In this document: positions 31,163 to 41,799 of the stretch, piece by piece | Position numbering within the stretch: position 1 is the first letter of the stretch | Layout of the letters: each line of letters begins with the position of its first letter | Assembly (NCBI RefSeq): GCF_001244545.1 | Contig: NZ_LN852695.1 | Span: forward strand, 1-64,000 | Reading direction: 5' to 3' | Source of the DNA: Candidatus Stoquefichus sp. SB1 | GTDB lineage: Bacteria > Bacillota_I > Bacilli_A > Erysipelotrichales > Coprobacillaceae | DNA: 64,000 nt | Notes under the pieces: generated by a model | Seen by the model: only the letters and a program-made list of their open reading frames with translations | The model's database searches: none | What the model was told of the DNA's origin: nothing | Made by a program: the position numbers and the translations under genes

Positions 31163-31365
31163 CTAGTACTAAATGGTATAGGTTGACAAATTCTTTATTT
31201 TTAAAACAAGTAACACCCCAATGGTATGTGAATATTATAACAAAAATTGGAAATTGATACAATTAAATATTGTGATTTTATTGTGATATTCAAGATAACG
31301 AATTATTAAAACAATGCCATATGACTTATAGCCAGACATCAGATTGTTTCTTTTCTCCTGTTTAA

Positions 31366-31439
31366 AACTATATCTCATATTCTCCCTTCTATCAGATAGC
31401 ATATTATCTGTAAGTATGAGAAGAATCTGTTTTATAGTT
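31366..31439. repeat. Nested inverted repeat
   Basis: Three arm pairs in register: AACTATA/TATAGTT, TCTCATA/TATGAGA, CAGATA/TATCTG. Together they allow one long interrupted hairpin of 74 bases, followed by ATTTTTC on the plus strand. No gene. Confidence 0.6.
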
Positions 31440-31651
31440 ATTTTTCAATAACCAGTCCGTTTCTTTCATTATAACCATCTACCCTTTCTCTGATTCATAT
31501 CATAACCATAATGATGTCCTAACTATCTTTTGTTAGATACTGTTATTAATGATATACTAGCATTTAGTGACAAGCAAACTGTAGTTTCTCCATCTTATCA
31601 GCTGTGACTTGTTGATTTGCTGACGCATCCAAATTTTTGATGGACAAAAAA

Positions 31652-31685
31652 AGATATAACAATATTATAAAATACTGCTATATCT
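31652..31685 (-). terminator. Terminator of serC-serA
   Basis: AGATATA / TATATCT stem then TTTTTT on the minus strand, just after the serA stop. Confidence 0.75.
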
Positions 31686-31693
31686 CTTTACAT

Positions 31694-32845
31694 TTAATCT
31701 ATAACTCTTACTTTAACAACATTTTCTAATGCATTAAAATCATCAATTCCAACAACATCATTTGTTTCAATAATAGTATAGGCATAATCACCCTTGGCTT
31801 TATTAACCATGTTTTCAATATTAATTTCTTGATTAGCTAAAAGAGTGGCAAATTGCGCTAACATGTTTGGTACATTTTTATGAATCAAACAAATACGATA
31901 TTTTGTGGTACGTGGTTCGTTAATAGTTGGGAAGTTAACTGAATTCACAATATTACCACTTTCTAGATAATCTTTTATCTCTTTTACTGCCATACGCGCA
32001 CAATTGTCTTCAGATTCTGGAGTCGAAGCACCTAAATGCGGTATAACAATCACATTGTCTTGATCAATAATATCTGGTGTTGCAAAATCTGTAATATATT
32101 TTGCAATCTTTCCATCTTGAACACCTTTGAGAACATCTTGAGAATTTACAAGATCTGCTCTAGCAAAGTTTAAGATACGGACACCATCTTTCATTAATGC
32201 AATATTTTCTGCATTGATAATCCCCTTTGTTTCTTTAGTACTTGGTGCATGTAATGTAATATAATCACATTCACTAAAAATAGTTTCCATCGTTCGAGCA
32301 TTTTTTACCCACTTGCTCATACCCCATGCCGCATTCACTGAAATATATGGATCATATCCATAAACTTCCATTCCTAATTTAATGGCTGCATTTGCAACAT
32401 TGACACCAATAGCACCTAATCCTATAACCCCTAATTTTTTACCTTCAATTTCAGGTCCTACAAATTGGCTTTTCCCCTTTTCAACCAATTTTGCAGCATC
32501 TTCATTCCCCTTTAAAGATTTAACCCAATCAATTCCTTCAACAACCTTACGTGATGATAAGAAAAGCCCACATAATACTAATTCCTTAACAGCATTTGCA
32601 TTCGCTCCTGGTGTATTAAAGACAACGATCCCCTCTTCGCTGCATTTATCTAATGGTATATTATTAACACCAGCACCTGCTCTGGCAATTGCTTTTAAAT
32701 TCGGATTTAATGGATATTCATGTAAAGATGCAGAACGTACTAAAATACCATCTTCTTCATCCATTTCTTCTCCCACTTGATATTTTCCCTCAAATAAATC
32801 AAGTCCTACTGGAGAAATCTTATTTAATAATTTAATTTTATTCAT
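31694..32845 (-). CDS. serA: D-3-phosphoglycerate dehydrogenase
   Basis: A 383-residue enzyme that oxidises 3-phosphoglycerate to 3-phosphohydroxypyruvate, the first step of serine synthesis. It has a Rossmann motif (GLGAIGVNVANAAIKLG), catalytic His in HLGAS, and a C-terminal ACT domain (YRICLIHKNVPNMLAQFATLL) for serine feedback. No intervening ASB domain, so the short form. It starts nine bases after serC with TAGGAG as ribosome-binding site. serB is not adjacent. Confidence 0.95.
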   Translation of the reverse strand: MNKIKLLNKISPVGLDLFEGKYQVGEEMDEEDGILVRSASLHEYPLNPNLKAIARAGAGVNNIPLDKCSEEGIVVFNTPGANANAVKELVLCGLFLSSRKVVEGIDWVKSLKGNEDAAKLVEKGKSQFVGPEIEGKKLGVIGLGAIGVNVANAAIKLGMEVYGYDPYISVNAAWGMSKWVKNARTMETIFSECDYITLHAPSTKETKGIINAENIALMKDGVRILNFARADLVNSQDVLKGVQDGKIAKYITDFATPDIIDQDNVIVIPHLGASTPESEDNCARMAVKEIKDYLESGNIVNSVNFPTINEPRTTKYRICLIHKNVPNMLAQFATLLANQEINIENMVNKAKGDYAYTIIETNDVVGIDDFNALENVVKVRVID

Positions 32846-32854
32846 AATAATCTC

Positions 32855-33940
32855 CTATTTATTCTCTTTTTCAAATTTTTTCATAAATTCAAGTAACGCT
32901 TCTACACCTTCTAATGACATAGCATTATAAATAGATGCACGAATACCACCTACTGAACGATGTCCTTTTAAATTAGACATTCCAGCAGCAATTGACTCTT
33001 TAACAAACTGAGCATCTAAATCCTTAGTAGGACAAGTAAACGTAACATTCATTAATGAACGATTATCTTTATCACTATGTGTCTGATAGAAATCAGTTGT
33101 ATCTAAATAATCATATAATAAATTTGCTTTTTCTTCATTTTTCTTTTGCATTGCTTCTAATCCACCTAATGAATCAATCCATTCAAGCATTAATCCTAAT
33201 ACATAGATTGAAAAAGTTGGTGGTGTGTTATACATTGAATCATTATCAGCAATCGTATCATATTCCATTAAAACAGGAATATTTTCTTTATGATCTGCAA
33301 TTAAATCTTCTCTCACAATAACAACGCCTAGTCCAGCAATACCCATATTCTTTTGCGCACCTGCATAAATCATTCCATAATCAGCAACATTGATTGGTTT
33401 AGACAAAATGTTAGATGACATATCAGCAACAATCGGAACTCCTTTTGTATCTGGTACATATTTCCACTCTGTTCCAAAAATTGTGTTATTTGCACAAAGA
33501 TGAACATAAGATGCATCTTCTCTTAAATCTAATTCTTCTTGTGTTGGAATATGTTTAAATCCATTGTCAGCCCCATTGTAAGCAATATGAATATCTCCAA
33601 ACTTTTTCGCTTCTTGTGCTGCCTTTTTAGAGAAAGCACCTGTAATAATATAATCAGCTTTTCCATTTTTCATTAAGTTTAATGGAATTGTTGAGAATTG
33701 TTGTGTTGCTCCACCTTGGATAAATAAGATTTTATAGTTATCAGGTATATTTAATACCTTTTTTAATAATGCTTTTGTTTCATTAAAGATTTCAAGATAG
33801 GACGATGATCGATGACTCATTTCCATAACGCTCATACCACTATCTTTATAATTCAACATTTGAGCAGCTACTTTTTCTAATACTGGTACAGGTAATGTTG
33901 ATGGACCTGCAGAAAAATTGTAAACTCTTTTTTGTGTCAT
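32855..33940 (-). CDS. serC: Phosphoserine aminotransferase
   Basis: A 361-residue class-V aminotransferase that makes phosphoserine from 3-phosphohydroxypyruvate and glutamate with PLP. The PLP lysine lies in YAGAQKNMGIAGLG. N-terminal VYNFSAGPSTLP and C-terminal GHRSVGGIRASIYNA are typical of SerC. First gene of the serC-serA operon with its own promoter. Confidence 0.96.
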   Translation of the reverse strand: MTQKRVYNFSAGPSTLPVPVLEKVAAQMLNYKDSGMSVMEMSHRSSSYLEIFNETKALLKKVLNIPDNYKILFIQGGATQQFSTIPLNLMKNGKADYIITGAFSKKAAQEAKKFGDIHIAYNGADNGFKHIPTQEELDLREDASYVHLCANNTIFGTEWKYVPDTKGVPIVADMSSNILSKPINVADYGMIYAGAQKNMGIAGLGVVIVREDLIADHKENIPVLMEYDTIADNDSMYNTPPTFSIYVLGLMLEWIDSLGGLEAMQKKNEEKANLLYDYLDTTDFYQTHSDKDNRSLMNVTFTCPTKDLDAQFVKESIAAGMSNLKGHRSVGGIRASIYNAMSLEGVEALLEFMKKFEKENK

Positions 33941-33971
33941 ATTTGACGTCCTCCTTTATAATGTTGTTGCT

Positions 33972-34000
33972 ATTATATTTGATAAAAACAAATTTGTCCA
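33972..34000 (-). promoter_or_regulatory. Promoter of serC-serA
   Basis: Minus strand: -35 TGGACA (33995-34000), 17-base spacer, -10 TATAAT (33972-33977). A perfect palindrome AATTGTATACAATT at 34044-34057, about 45 bases upstream, might be an operator. Confidence 0.75.
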
Positions 34001-34117
34001 GTAATTTTATTAAAAAATACAAATTTTATTATTTTTTTATTAGAATTGTATACAATTAAACACAATTCTTTATATTCTATGCTATTTTATGAAGAAAAGA
34101 ACTTTTTTATATAAATA

Positions 34118-34146
34118 AAATCACAATACAAAACATATTGTGATTT
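34118..34146. terminator. Terminator of the diguanylate cyclase gene
   Basis: AAATCACAATA / TATTGTGATTT stem with a 7-base loop. T-rich on both strands, so it can act both ways; the gene to its right ends at 34151. Confidence 0.8.
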
Positions 34147-34150
34147 TTCT

Positions 34151-34990
34151 TTAATCTTCCTTTGTTATCTGATAGTAATTATAATTTCTTTGTTGGTCAT
34201 GCTTAACATCATACATAGCCTGATCTGCTTTATCATAAAGTTCAATATAACTCTCTCCATCCTCTGGATATCTAGAAATACCAATACTTATTGAAAGCTG
34301 TTTAAACTCTAAATGTTCGTCCTTTAATTCATGAATTAAATTCTCAATCTTCAAAGTAAAAGAATGATAATGTTCTATATCTTTTACAAATACAATAAAC
34401 TCATCACCACCTACTCTTCCTAAAATATCTCCATAAAAAACATCTTGTAATCTTTTTGTCAACCACTGCAAAACTTTATCTCCATATAAATGCCCATAAT
34501 GATCATTAATATCTTTAAATCCATCAATATCCATCATCAATAACATACCACTATAGCATATCTTAAGTTGTTCACTTATTTTTTGTTCAACTGTCATTTT
34601 ATTAAATAACCCTGTAAAACTATCTCTTTCTGATTTTTCTACAAAATATTTCATTTGTCTAAACAAACGATCAACATTCGTTATTTTCCCAACAATATAT
34701 GTCTTTTCTTCATAAATATATTGATATTGTAATGTACACCATAATTCTTGTTTGTACTGACTTAAGACTCTTAAATAGAATTGACCATCCTGATATAACG
34801 ATTGTTCTTTAAATAGTGATCTTAATTGATCTTGTTCATAAGGATGTATGGTCTTAGGAATTTGCTCTTCATTCAGATAGAAAAATAATGATGAAGGATA
34901 ATAAATGATCTGATTGGTATGACAGTCATATTGAAATAAAACTGTATCTTTAAAGCTTTCTAGCAATTGTTCCCACATCATATATTTCAT
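34151..34990 (-). CDS. PAS-GGDEF diguanylate cyclase
   Basis: A 279-residue soluble protein. A PAS-like N-terminal half (about residues 15-115) is joined by a short helix to a GGDEF domain with intact active site GRVGGDEF (GGDEF at 194-198) and DxLTxL-like start DSFTGLFN. It should make cyclic di-GMP from GTP. The product-inhibition I-site RxxD, normally five residues before GGDEF, reads FYGD, so feedback inhibition is probably lost. Ribosome-binding site GGAGG, eight bases from the ATG. Two phased copies of a 30-bp element lie upstream (35004-35138). Confidence 0.88.
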   Translation of the reverse strand: MKYMMWEQLLESFKDTVLFQYDCHTNQIIYYPSSLFFYLNEEQIPKTIHPYEQDQLRSLFKEQSLYQDGQFYLRVLSQYKQELWCTLQYQYIYEEKTYIVGKITNVDRLFRQMKYFVEKSERDSFTGLFNKMTVEQKISEQLKICYSGMLLMMDIDGFKDINDHYGHLYGDKVLQWLTKRLQDVFYGDILGRVGGDEFIVFVKDIEHYHSFTLKIENLIHELKDEHLEFKQLSISIGISRYPEDGESYIELYDKADQAMYDVKHDQQRNYNYYQITKED

Positions 34991-35003
34991 TATACCACCC
35001 TCC

Positions 35004-35033
35004 TTTTGTTACAGGTTGTAGACAATTTGTAAC
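35004..35033 (-). repeat. 30-bp element, proximal copy
   Basis: On the minus strand begins GTTACAAATTGT and ends GTAACAAAA. Aligns without gaps to 35109-35138, and lies just before the ribosome-binding site of the diguanylate cyclase gene. Half-sites within it are 21 bp apart. Confidence 0.7.
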
Positions 35034-35108
35034 AAGAGAGGTATACTAATTTTAATAGATAGAATAGAGTAAAACATATTCAATACAATAGGATTATTGT
35101 TTTTTATA

Positions 35109-35138
35109 TTTTGTGACTAATATTCTACAATTTGTGAC
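35109..35138 (-). repeat. 30-bp element, distal copy
   Basis: On the minus strand begins GTCACAAATTGT and ends GTCACAAAA. Exactly 105 bp (ten helical turns) from the proximal copy. Confidence 0.7.
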
Positions 35139-35152
35139 ATATGATTAAAAAA

Positions 35153-35755
35153 TTAAATATGTTGCATTTCTTTAACTCTCCTTAAAAAAGTTTGATAAGA
35201 AATGCCAAGATGTTTAGCAGCCTGTCTTGAAGATATATCACCCTTATGCCATAACTTAGCATAAAAATAAAATTCTTCAGGCAGTTTTTTTCTTTGCGGT
35301 CCAAATTGTACACCTTTCGCCTTGGCTGCTGCAATGCCTTCAGCTTGTCTTTGGTGAATCATTTCTCTTTCGGTTTGAGCAACATAGCTCAATAGCTGTA
35401 AAACAATATCTGAAATAAGTACACCCATTAAATCACGTTCTTTTCGTGTATCTAATAATGGCATATCTAAAACAACAATGCTTGCTTGTTTTACTTTGGT
35501 TATCATCCGCCATTGTTCAATAATTTCATCATAATTCCTACCTAATCTATCAATGCTTTTAATGACAATAATATCATCTGGTTGTAACTTTTTAATAAGT
35601 CTTTGATATAATGGACGATTAAAATCTTTTCCTGATTGTTTTTCAATAATCATATGTGATGGTAAAACACCAAATGACTTCATAGCAATCACCTGTCGAT
35701 CTTCATTTTGATCTTTACTTGATACACGAATATATCCATAAACTGTTTTTTTCAT
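35153..35755 (-). CDS. Serine recombinase (resolvase/invertase)
   Basis: A 200-residue small serine recombinase. N-terminal catalytic domain with nucleophile Ser12 (YIRVSSKDQ) and the arginines of the RLGRN motif (IDRLGRNYDEI); long dimer helix; C-terminal Hin-like HTH (ISSRQAAKHLGISYQTFLRRVKEM). Members resolve transposon cointegrates or invert DNA. No transposase or other mobile gene is adjacent, so it may be a stranded or chromosomal invertase. No accessory cross-over site was confirmed. Confidence 0.88.
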   Translation of the reverse strand: MKKTVYGYIRVSSKDQNEDRQVIAMKSFGVLPSHMIIEKQSGKDFNRPLYQRLIKKLQPDDIIVIKSIDRLGRNYDEIIEQWRMITKVKQASIVVLDMPLLDTRKERDLMGVLISDIVLQLLSYVAQTEREMIHQRQAEGIAAAKAKGVQFGPQRKKLPEEFYFYAKLWHKGDISSRQAAKHLGISYQTFLRRVKEMQHI

Positions 35756-35848
35756 TCTGACCTCCTTTATTTATATTCATTGTAGTCAAAATGGAAATCC
35801 CCTATAACAAAATTATGAATTGATTTTGTTGTTTTTATATATGTTAAA

Positions 35849-35876
35849 AAGCAATGCATATGAGATTGCATTGCTT
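35849..35876. terminator. Terminator of the PTS operon
   Basis: AAGCAATGCA / TGCATTGCTT stem, T-rich on both sides. A second hairpin, ATACTTATGAAAT / ATTTCATAAGTAT (35897-35932, 13-bp perfect arms), lies between it and the glucosidase stop. Confidence 0.78.
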
Positions 35877-35896
35877 TCATTTCTTATTATTCATTT

Positions 35897-35932
35897 ATAC
35901 TTATGAAATAAGGGAGATAATTTCATAAGTAT
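35897..35932. repeat. 13-bp inverted repeat after the glucosidase gene
   Basis: Perfect arms ATACTTATGAAAT / ATTTCATAAGTAT with a 10-base loop. It lacks a T-run on the minus strand, so it may protect the 3' end of the mRNA rather than terminate it. Confidence 0.65.
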
Positions 35933-35941
35933 TGTGTTTCA

Positions 35942-37803
<1,862 letters not shown>

Positions 37804-37811
37804 TTCTATTA

Positions 37812-39053
37812 TTAAGAAGCTATTTTTTTATTTTCATCTTGCTCACAGCACTGTTTATCATAAACTTTAAAGAAAGGATAATAAATAACTGCTGTTGCTA
37901 TAAAACATATCAGATGCAGTATTAAACCACTTACTGATTTTAATGCTAATGGGGCATAAAAAAGAGAAGGCATTGTCATACGGAACGGTTCTATTGGAAC
38001 GGTGCAAAGACCCGAAGAGAAAGCAATCCAAACGATTATAGAATTGGCTAAGCCAGCAAACCAAAATGGAATCATTAATGTTGGATTAAAAGCAACAGGC
38101 GCACCATAAACAATCGGTTCGTTAATATTAAAGATAGATGGTATGAGTGCCGCACGTCCAACTGTCTTAACACGTTTTGATTTGGCTAAAAAAGACATAA
38201 ACAAACATAATGCTAAAGTCGCGCCTTGTCCCCCAATAAAACACATTTGGAAAACTTCATATGTGTGAATATTTGTTGGTGCTAATCCCTGAGCAACTAA
38301 AGCTAAATTTGCATTTTGTCCTTCCATCCATATTAATGATAATAAAGGATAGATAATCCAAGCTGAAATCCCAAAGGAATACATAAATAAAATCAATGCA
38401 ATAACCAATATAAATCCACCAAATGATTGCGAGAAGGCTGAAATTGGAAGTAATAGTGCTCTAATTGCTTCAATTAAATCAAACTCTAATGTAAATGTTA
38501 ATAATATTCCAAATAACAAACATAATGTCCATGGAATAATTGAATCAAACCATGTCACTATAAAAGAAGGTAAAGCTGAATCTTCTTTAAAAAATGAATG
38601 ATTTGCAAAAATATTGAAAACCATGGCAGTAATATATCCTGAAACCAATGCATTTAACATACCTCCAGCCCCAAGATTCGCTGTTGTTAAAACAAGATTT
38701 CCCTGTTCATTAAAACTTGGATATACCAGCAATAAAAACAAACCTAATCCAGCCAAACCAGCTTGTCTTGCTACTTTTCTATGTCTCTTTTTCTCCATAA
38801 TAATGCAAGGAAGCTGATATGCTAGAAATAATCCAAATAAACCAAAAGAAAAATTACTTAACATTGATAAATCTGGTAAAAATGAAAGTCCAAAACCTCT
38901 AAAAACACTAATTAATGTGGCAACTGATCCCACTAACGTCGCTGGAACAGCAGCAAGAATAGCTTCTTGTGTTGCACCAATCCATATATTTTGTCCAATT
39001 TTTCTAATTAATGGTGCAACATGCTCTTCCACATAATTCATAAACTTATTCAT
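37812..39053 (-). CDS. PTS cellobiose-type IIC permease
   Basis: A 413-residue membrane protein of the PTS lactose/cellobiose family, with about ten hydrophobic segments and the substrate-pocket region FNINEPIVYGAPVAFNP. It transports the disaccharide while IIB phosphorylates it. Second gene of the operon. Confidence 0.92.
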   Translation of the reverse strand: MNKFMNYVEEHVAPLIRKIGQNIWIGATQEAILAAVPATLVGSVATLISVFRGFGLSFLPDLSMLSNFSFGLFGLFLAYQLPCIIMEKKRHRKVARQAGLAGLGLFLLLVYPSFNEQGNLVLTTANLGAGGMLNALVSGYITAMVFNIFANHSFFKEDSALPSFIVTWFDSIIPWTLCLLFGILLTFTLEFDLIEAIRALLLPISAFSQSFGGFILVIALILFMYSFGISAWIIYPLLSLIWMEGQNANLALVAQGLAPTNIHTYEVFQMCFIGGQGATLALCLFMSFLAKSKRVKTVGRAALIPSIFNINEPIVYGAPVAFNPTLMIPFWFAGLANSIIVWIAFSSGLCTVPIEPFRMTMPSLFYAPLALKSVSGLILHLICFIATAVIYYPFFKVYDKQCCEQDENKKIAS

Positions 39054-39122
39054 ATACTCTTTGTATGATCATTATATTCGAAAATATAATTACATTTTCC
39101 CCTTTCCCAAAATTCTAAATAA

Positions 39123-39428
39123 CTATTGTAAAACCTCAATAATCTGATCAATAAGACCATCACCATTTAAAGCACCATAAACAATTCCATCAATAAGTAC
39201 AACTGGCACATCATATTCGCTTGCTATTTCTTTTATAGCCTCTAATCTGTGTTTAAAATGTGGTCCAACCATAACCAAATCAATATCATCTAAATAATCT
39301 TCAACTTCTGATTCACTTCTTGCTTTAATATGAAAATCAAGCTGTCTTACTTTTGCAGCAGTATTGGCATTCTTTGCCATAAAGCCACTCGAAGCACCAG
39401 AACCACAACATAAAAGTATTTTTTTCAT
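39123..39428 (-). CDS. PTS lactose/cellobiose-type IIB component
   Basis: A 101-residue IIB protein; phosphocysteine in LLCCGSGASSGFMA near the N terminus. The start is the ATG at 39428, seven bases after AAAGGAGG; a longer in-frame reading from 39527 would run across the promoter and is not used. First gene of the operon. Confidence 0.92.
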   Translation of the reverse strand: MKKILLCCGSGASSGFMAKNANTAAKVRQLDFHIKARSESEVEDYLDDIDLVMVGPHFKHRLEAIKEIASEYDVPVVLIDGIVYGALNGDGLIDQIIEVLQ

Positions 39429-39453
39429 GGTTTTTCCTCCTTTCCCTATTGTC

Positions 39454-39482
39454 ATCATATCAATCTGGTATAAATGTCTCAA
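39454..39482 (-). promoter_or_regulatory. Promoter of the beta-glucoside PTS operon
   Basis: Minus strand: -35 TTGAGA (39477-39482), 17-base spacer, -10 TATGAT (39454-39459). Confidence 0.72.
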
Positions 39483-39521
39483 ATATAAAAGAGTTCCTAC
39501 TACTGGAACTCTTTTATATTT
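39481..39521. promoter_or_regulatory. 41-bp palindrome between PTS operon and regulator
   Basis: Perfect 17-bp arms AAATATAAAAGAGTTCC / GGAACTCTTTTATATTT around a 7-base centre. It touches the -35 of both divergent promoters, the right place for an activator such as the adjacent PRD protein. It lacks the T-run of a terminator. Confidence 0.7.
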
Positions 39522-39548
39522 GTTCACAAATGGGGAATATTATACAAT
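39520..39548 (+). promoter_or_regulatory. Promoter of the PRD regulator gene
   Basis: Plus strand: -35 TTGTTC (39520-39525), 17-base spacer, -10 TACAAT (39543-39548). Confidence 0.6.
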
Positions 39549-39599
39549 GAAGTAAAATAAGCATAGTCATATTTTTCAGACAATTTTGGAGGTATCATA

Positions 39600-41531
39600 A
39601 TGAAGAACTCTCATAAAATTCTACACTATCTTTTACAAAAGAATGATTGGGTTAAGGGTAGTGAATTATCTCGCTATCTTGCCATATCACAAAGACAAGT
39701 TAGAAAATATATTTCTACAATTAATAGTAAAGAACAAATAATTATTTCAAGTTCTCAAGGATATAAAATTGATAAGAAAAAATATGATAACTTTCTTTAT
39801 AATCAAAAACATATACCTACAGAACAAGAAAAAAGACATGAATATATTATCCAAAAACTCATCACTCATCCCCATGGATATAATATTTTTGATTTTGCTG
39901 ATGAACTTTATGTGAGTGAAACAACAATTAAGAAAGATATTCAAATCATTAAATCTTTTATTGATAAATATAGACTTTCAATTGTTAGAAATAAAGATAT
40001 TGTGAAATTATTAGGTCATGAAGAATATATGCGTAAATTAATATACTCTTTTATCTCTGATTATTCTTTTCATACTCAATTTTTTCAGGAAGGTTTTCAT
40101 TTATTTGAAATTCAATATGATTATAATGAAATCCAATTAAAATTAAAGGATGCTATGAATCATTATCATCTTGTTTGTAATGATTTTTCTCTTAATAATC
40201 TAACAACACACCTTATCATTATTTTAAATCGAGTAGAGAGCGGATATCAGTTATTAGAAGAAATTGAAGATAATCAGATAACTGAATCTAATAGTTATCG
40301 TGTTGCTTTAATGATGAAAGATTATTTTATGGAAGAGTATGGTATTTTATTTAATGAGCCTGAATTAATGAATATTGCTCTTATTATTGCAAATAATATT
40401 AGTCAATCAAATATGATTAATTATGATGATCTCAATCTTCGTAATATTCATAAGTATGTAGATCATAAATATATTGAAATTACTAGAAATATCATTCAAA
40501 TGGTGGAAGAGAATTACTATTTAATTCCATTTAAAGAAAGTTTTATTTCTAAATTCATTTTGCATATTCAAAATCTTTTTTTCAGAGCTCATAATAATTT
40601 TCATGTTAAAAATCCATTAGCTGATACAATTAAAATGTCTTATCCTCTTATCTATGATATTGCTGTCTTTATTGCTCAACAAATTAAACAAAATTATGAT
40701 ATTGATCTTAATGAAGATGAGATTGCATTTATTTCATTTCATATAGGTTCATATTTTGAAGATAATTCCTTTACGAAAATGACCAGAGTTAATTGTGCTT
40801 ATATTTACATAGAATATTATGACTTTTATAAAACAACACTAAAAAAGCTTTGTCAAAGATTTCATGATAAGATCTCTATTGAAAAAGTAACACCCATAAG
40901 TAATTATATTGATGAAATAGATCCAAACATTGATTTACTTATACTTGATACTGGTATTAATACACATTTTCAAACAAAATCTGTTTATATTAAACCATTT
41001 TTAGATTTAGATGATTATCATAAGATAGAAGAAATTATTGAAGAAATTTCTTTTATAAAGCAACGTAACGAACTTAAAGATTATATTCTTAGTTTTTTCA
41101 ATGAACAATTATTTTACAAGAATCCTCCATTTATTGACAAAGATAACACGCTTCTTCAAATGACTAAAGATTTATCTCGTTTACATTATACAGGAAAAGA
41201 TTTTTATCATGATGTTCTCAATAGAGAAGCCCTTTCTTCAACCGCTTTTCATGATATTGCTGTTCCTCATGCCTTAACAGCAAAAAGTGCTCATAAAAGC
41301 TTTATTTCCATTGCTTTATTTAATGATGGCATTCTTTGGTCAGAAAATAAATATGTTCATGTTGTGGCAATTATTGGAATCAATGACAATTCAAGAAAAA
41401 TATTCTCTAAGTTTTTTGATCAATTAATTCATATATTTGATAATCCTGCCAATATTCAAAAACTTCTTGATACCCATAATTTTGATGAATTTTTTAATGT
41501 TATTAATCTACTTTTCTCATCTGATCAATAA
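39600..41531 (+). CDS. PRD-containing PTS-controlled activator (LicR/MtlR type)
   Basis: A 643-residue regulator: N-terminal HTH_11 (ILHYLLQKNDWVKGSELSRYL), a second Mga-type HTH (FADELYVSETTIKKDIQIIKSFI), two PRD domains carrying regulatory histidines, a degenerate GatB-like IIB region and a C-terminal IIA-type domain (active His in FHDIAVPHA). Phosphorylation by the PTS sets its activity. It is divergent from the beta-glucoside operon, so it most likely activates that operon. The IIB region lacks an obvious cysteine (LLILDTGINTHF). Confidence 0.88.
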   Translation: MKNSHKILHYLLQKNDWVKGSELSRYLAISQRQVRKYISTINSKEQIIISSSQGYKIDKKKYDNFLYNQKHIPTEQEKRHEYIIQKLITHPHGYNIFDFADELYVSETTIKKDIQIIKSFIDKYRLSIVRNKDIVKLLGHEEYMRKLIYSFISDYSFHTQFFQEGFHLFEIQYDYNEIQLKLKDAMNHYHLVCNDFSLNNLTTHLIIILNRVESGYQLLEEIEDNQITESNSYRVALMMKDYFMEEYGILFNEPELMNIALIIANNISQSNMINYDDLNLRNIHKYVDHKYIEITRNIIQMVEENYYLIPFKESFISKFILHIQNLFFRAHNNFHVKNPLADTIKMSYPLIYDIAVFIAQQIKQNYDIDLNEDEIAFISFHIGSYFEDNSFTKMTRVNCAYIYIEYYDFYKTTLKKLCQRFHDKISIEKVTPISNYIDEIDPNIDLLILDTGINTHFQTKSVYIKPFLDLDDYHKIEEIIEEISFIKQRNELKDYILSFFNEQLFYKNPPFIDKDNTLLQMTKDLSRLHYTGKDFYHDVLNREALSSTAFHDIAVPHALTAKSAHKSFISIALFNDGILWSENKYVHVVAIIGINDNSRKIFSKFFDQLIHIFDNPANIQKLLDTHNFDEFFNVINLLFSSDQ

Positions 41532-41583
41532 AGGATTATCATCTATAATATATTATTGATAGTAAATAAATAATTGCAAGCAT

Positions 41584-41634
41584 AGAAGATTGAAATGCAT
41601 TGAATATATCAATGAATTAAAATCTTCTTTTTTA
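41584..41634 (+). terminator. Terminator of the PRD regulator gene
   Basis: Outer stem AGAAGATT / AATCTTCT with an inner CATTGA / TCAATG stem, followed by TTTTTT on the plus strand. Confidence 0.75.
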
Positions 41635-41799
41635 TATTTTTCAAAAAAAAGAAGAAAAATGAAATTTTTTTGCGTATATATTAAGTAGGAGGGTTCTTTT
41701 TTTTACACTAAATAACATTATATTTACTATAAGCAATTTATATGTTATATTATTTTTAGAGATTACCCTCCGTTATCTAAAGAAAGCGAGGTGATCTAT

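Larger units (their letters stand above)
30946..31693. other. Gene-free region between surface protein and serA
   Basis: About 750 bases with no supportable gene on either strand. It contains a minus-strand terminator (31134-31162), a nested inverted repeat (31366-31439) and the serA terminator (31652-31685). A unit read leftward could end at 31134, but I could not find a convincing promoter or gene for it. Confidence 0.6.

Noticed and set aside
34044-34057. Perfect palindrome AATTGTATACAATT as a serine-pathway operator
   Set aside because: Only one copy, in very AT-rich sequence 45 bases from the promoter; mentioned with the promoter but not called.
35153-35755. A transposon around the serine recombinase
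   Set aside because: No transposase, terminal inverted repeats or target duplication could be found on either side.
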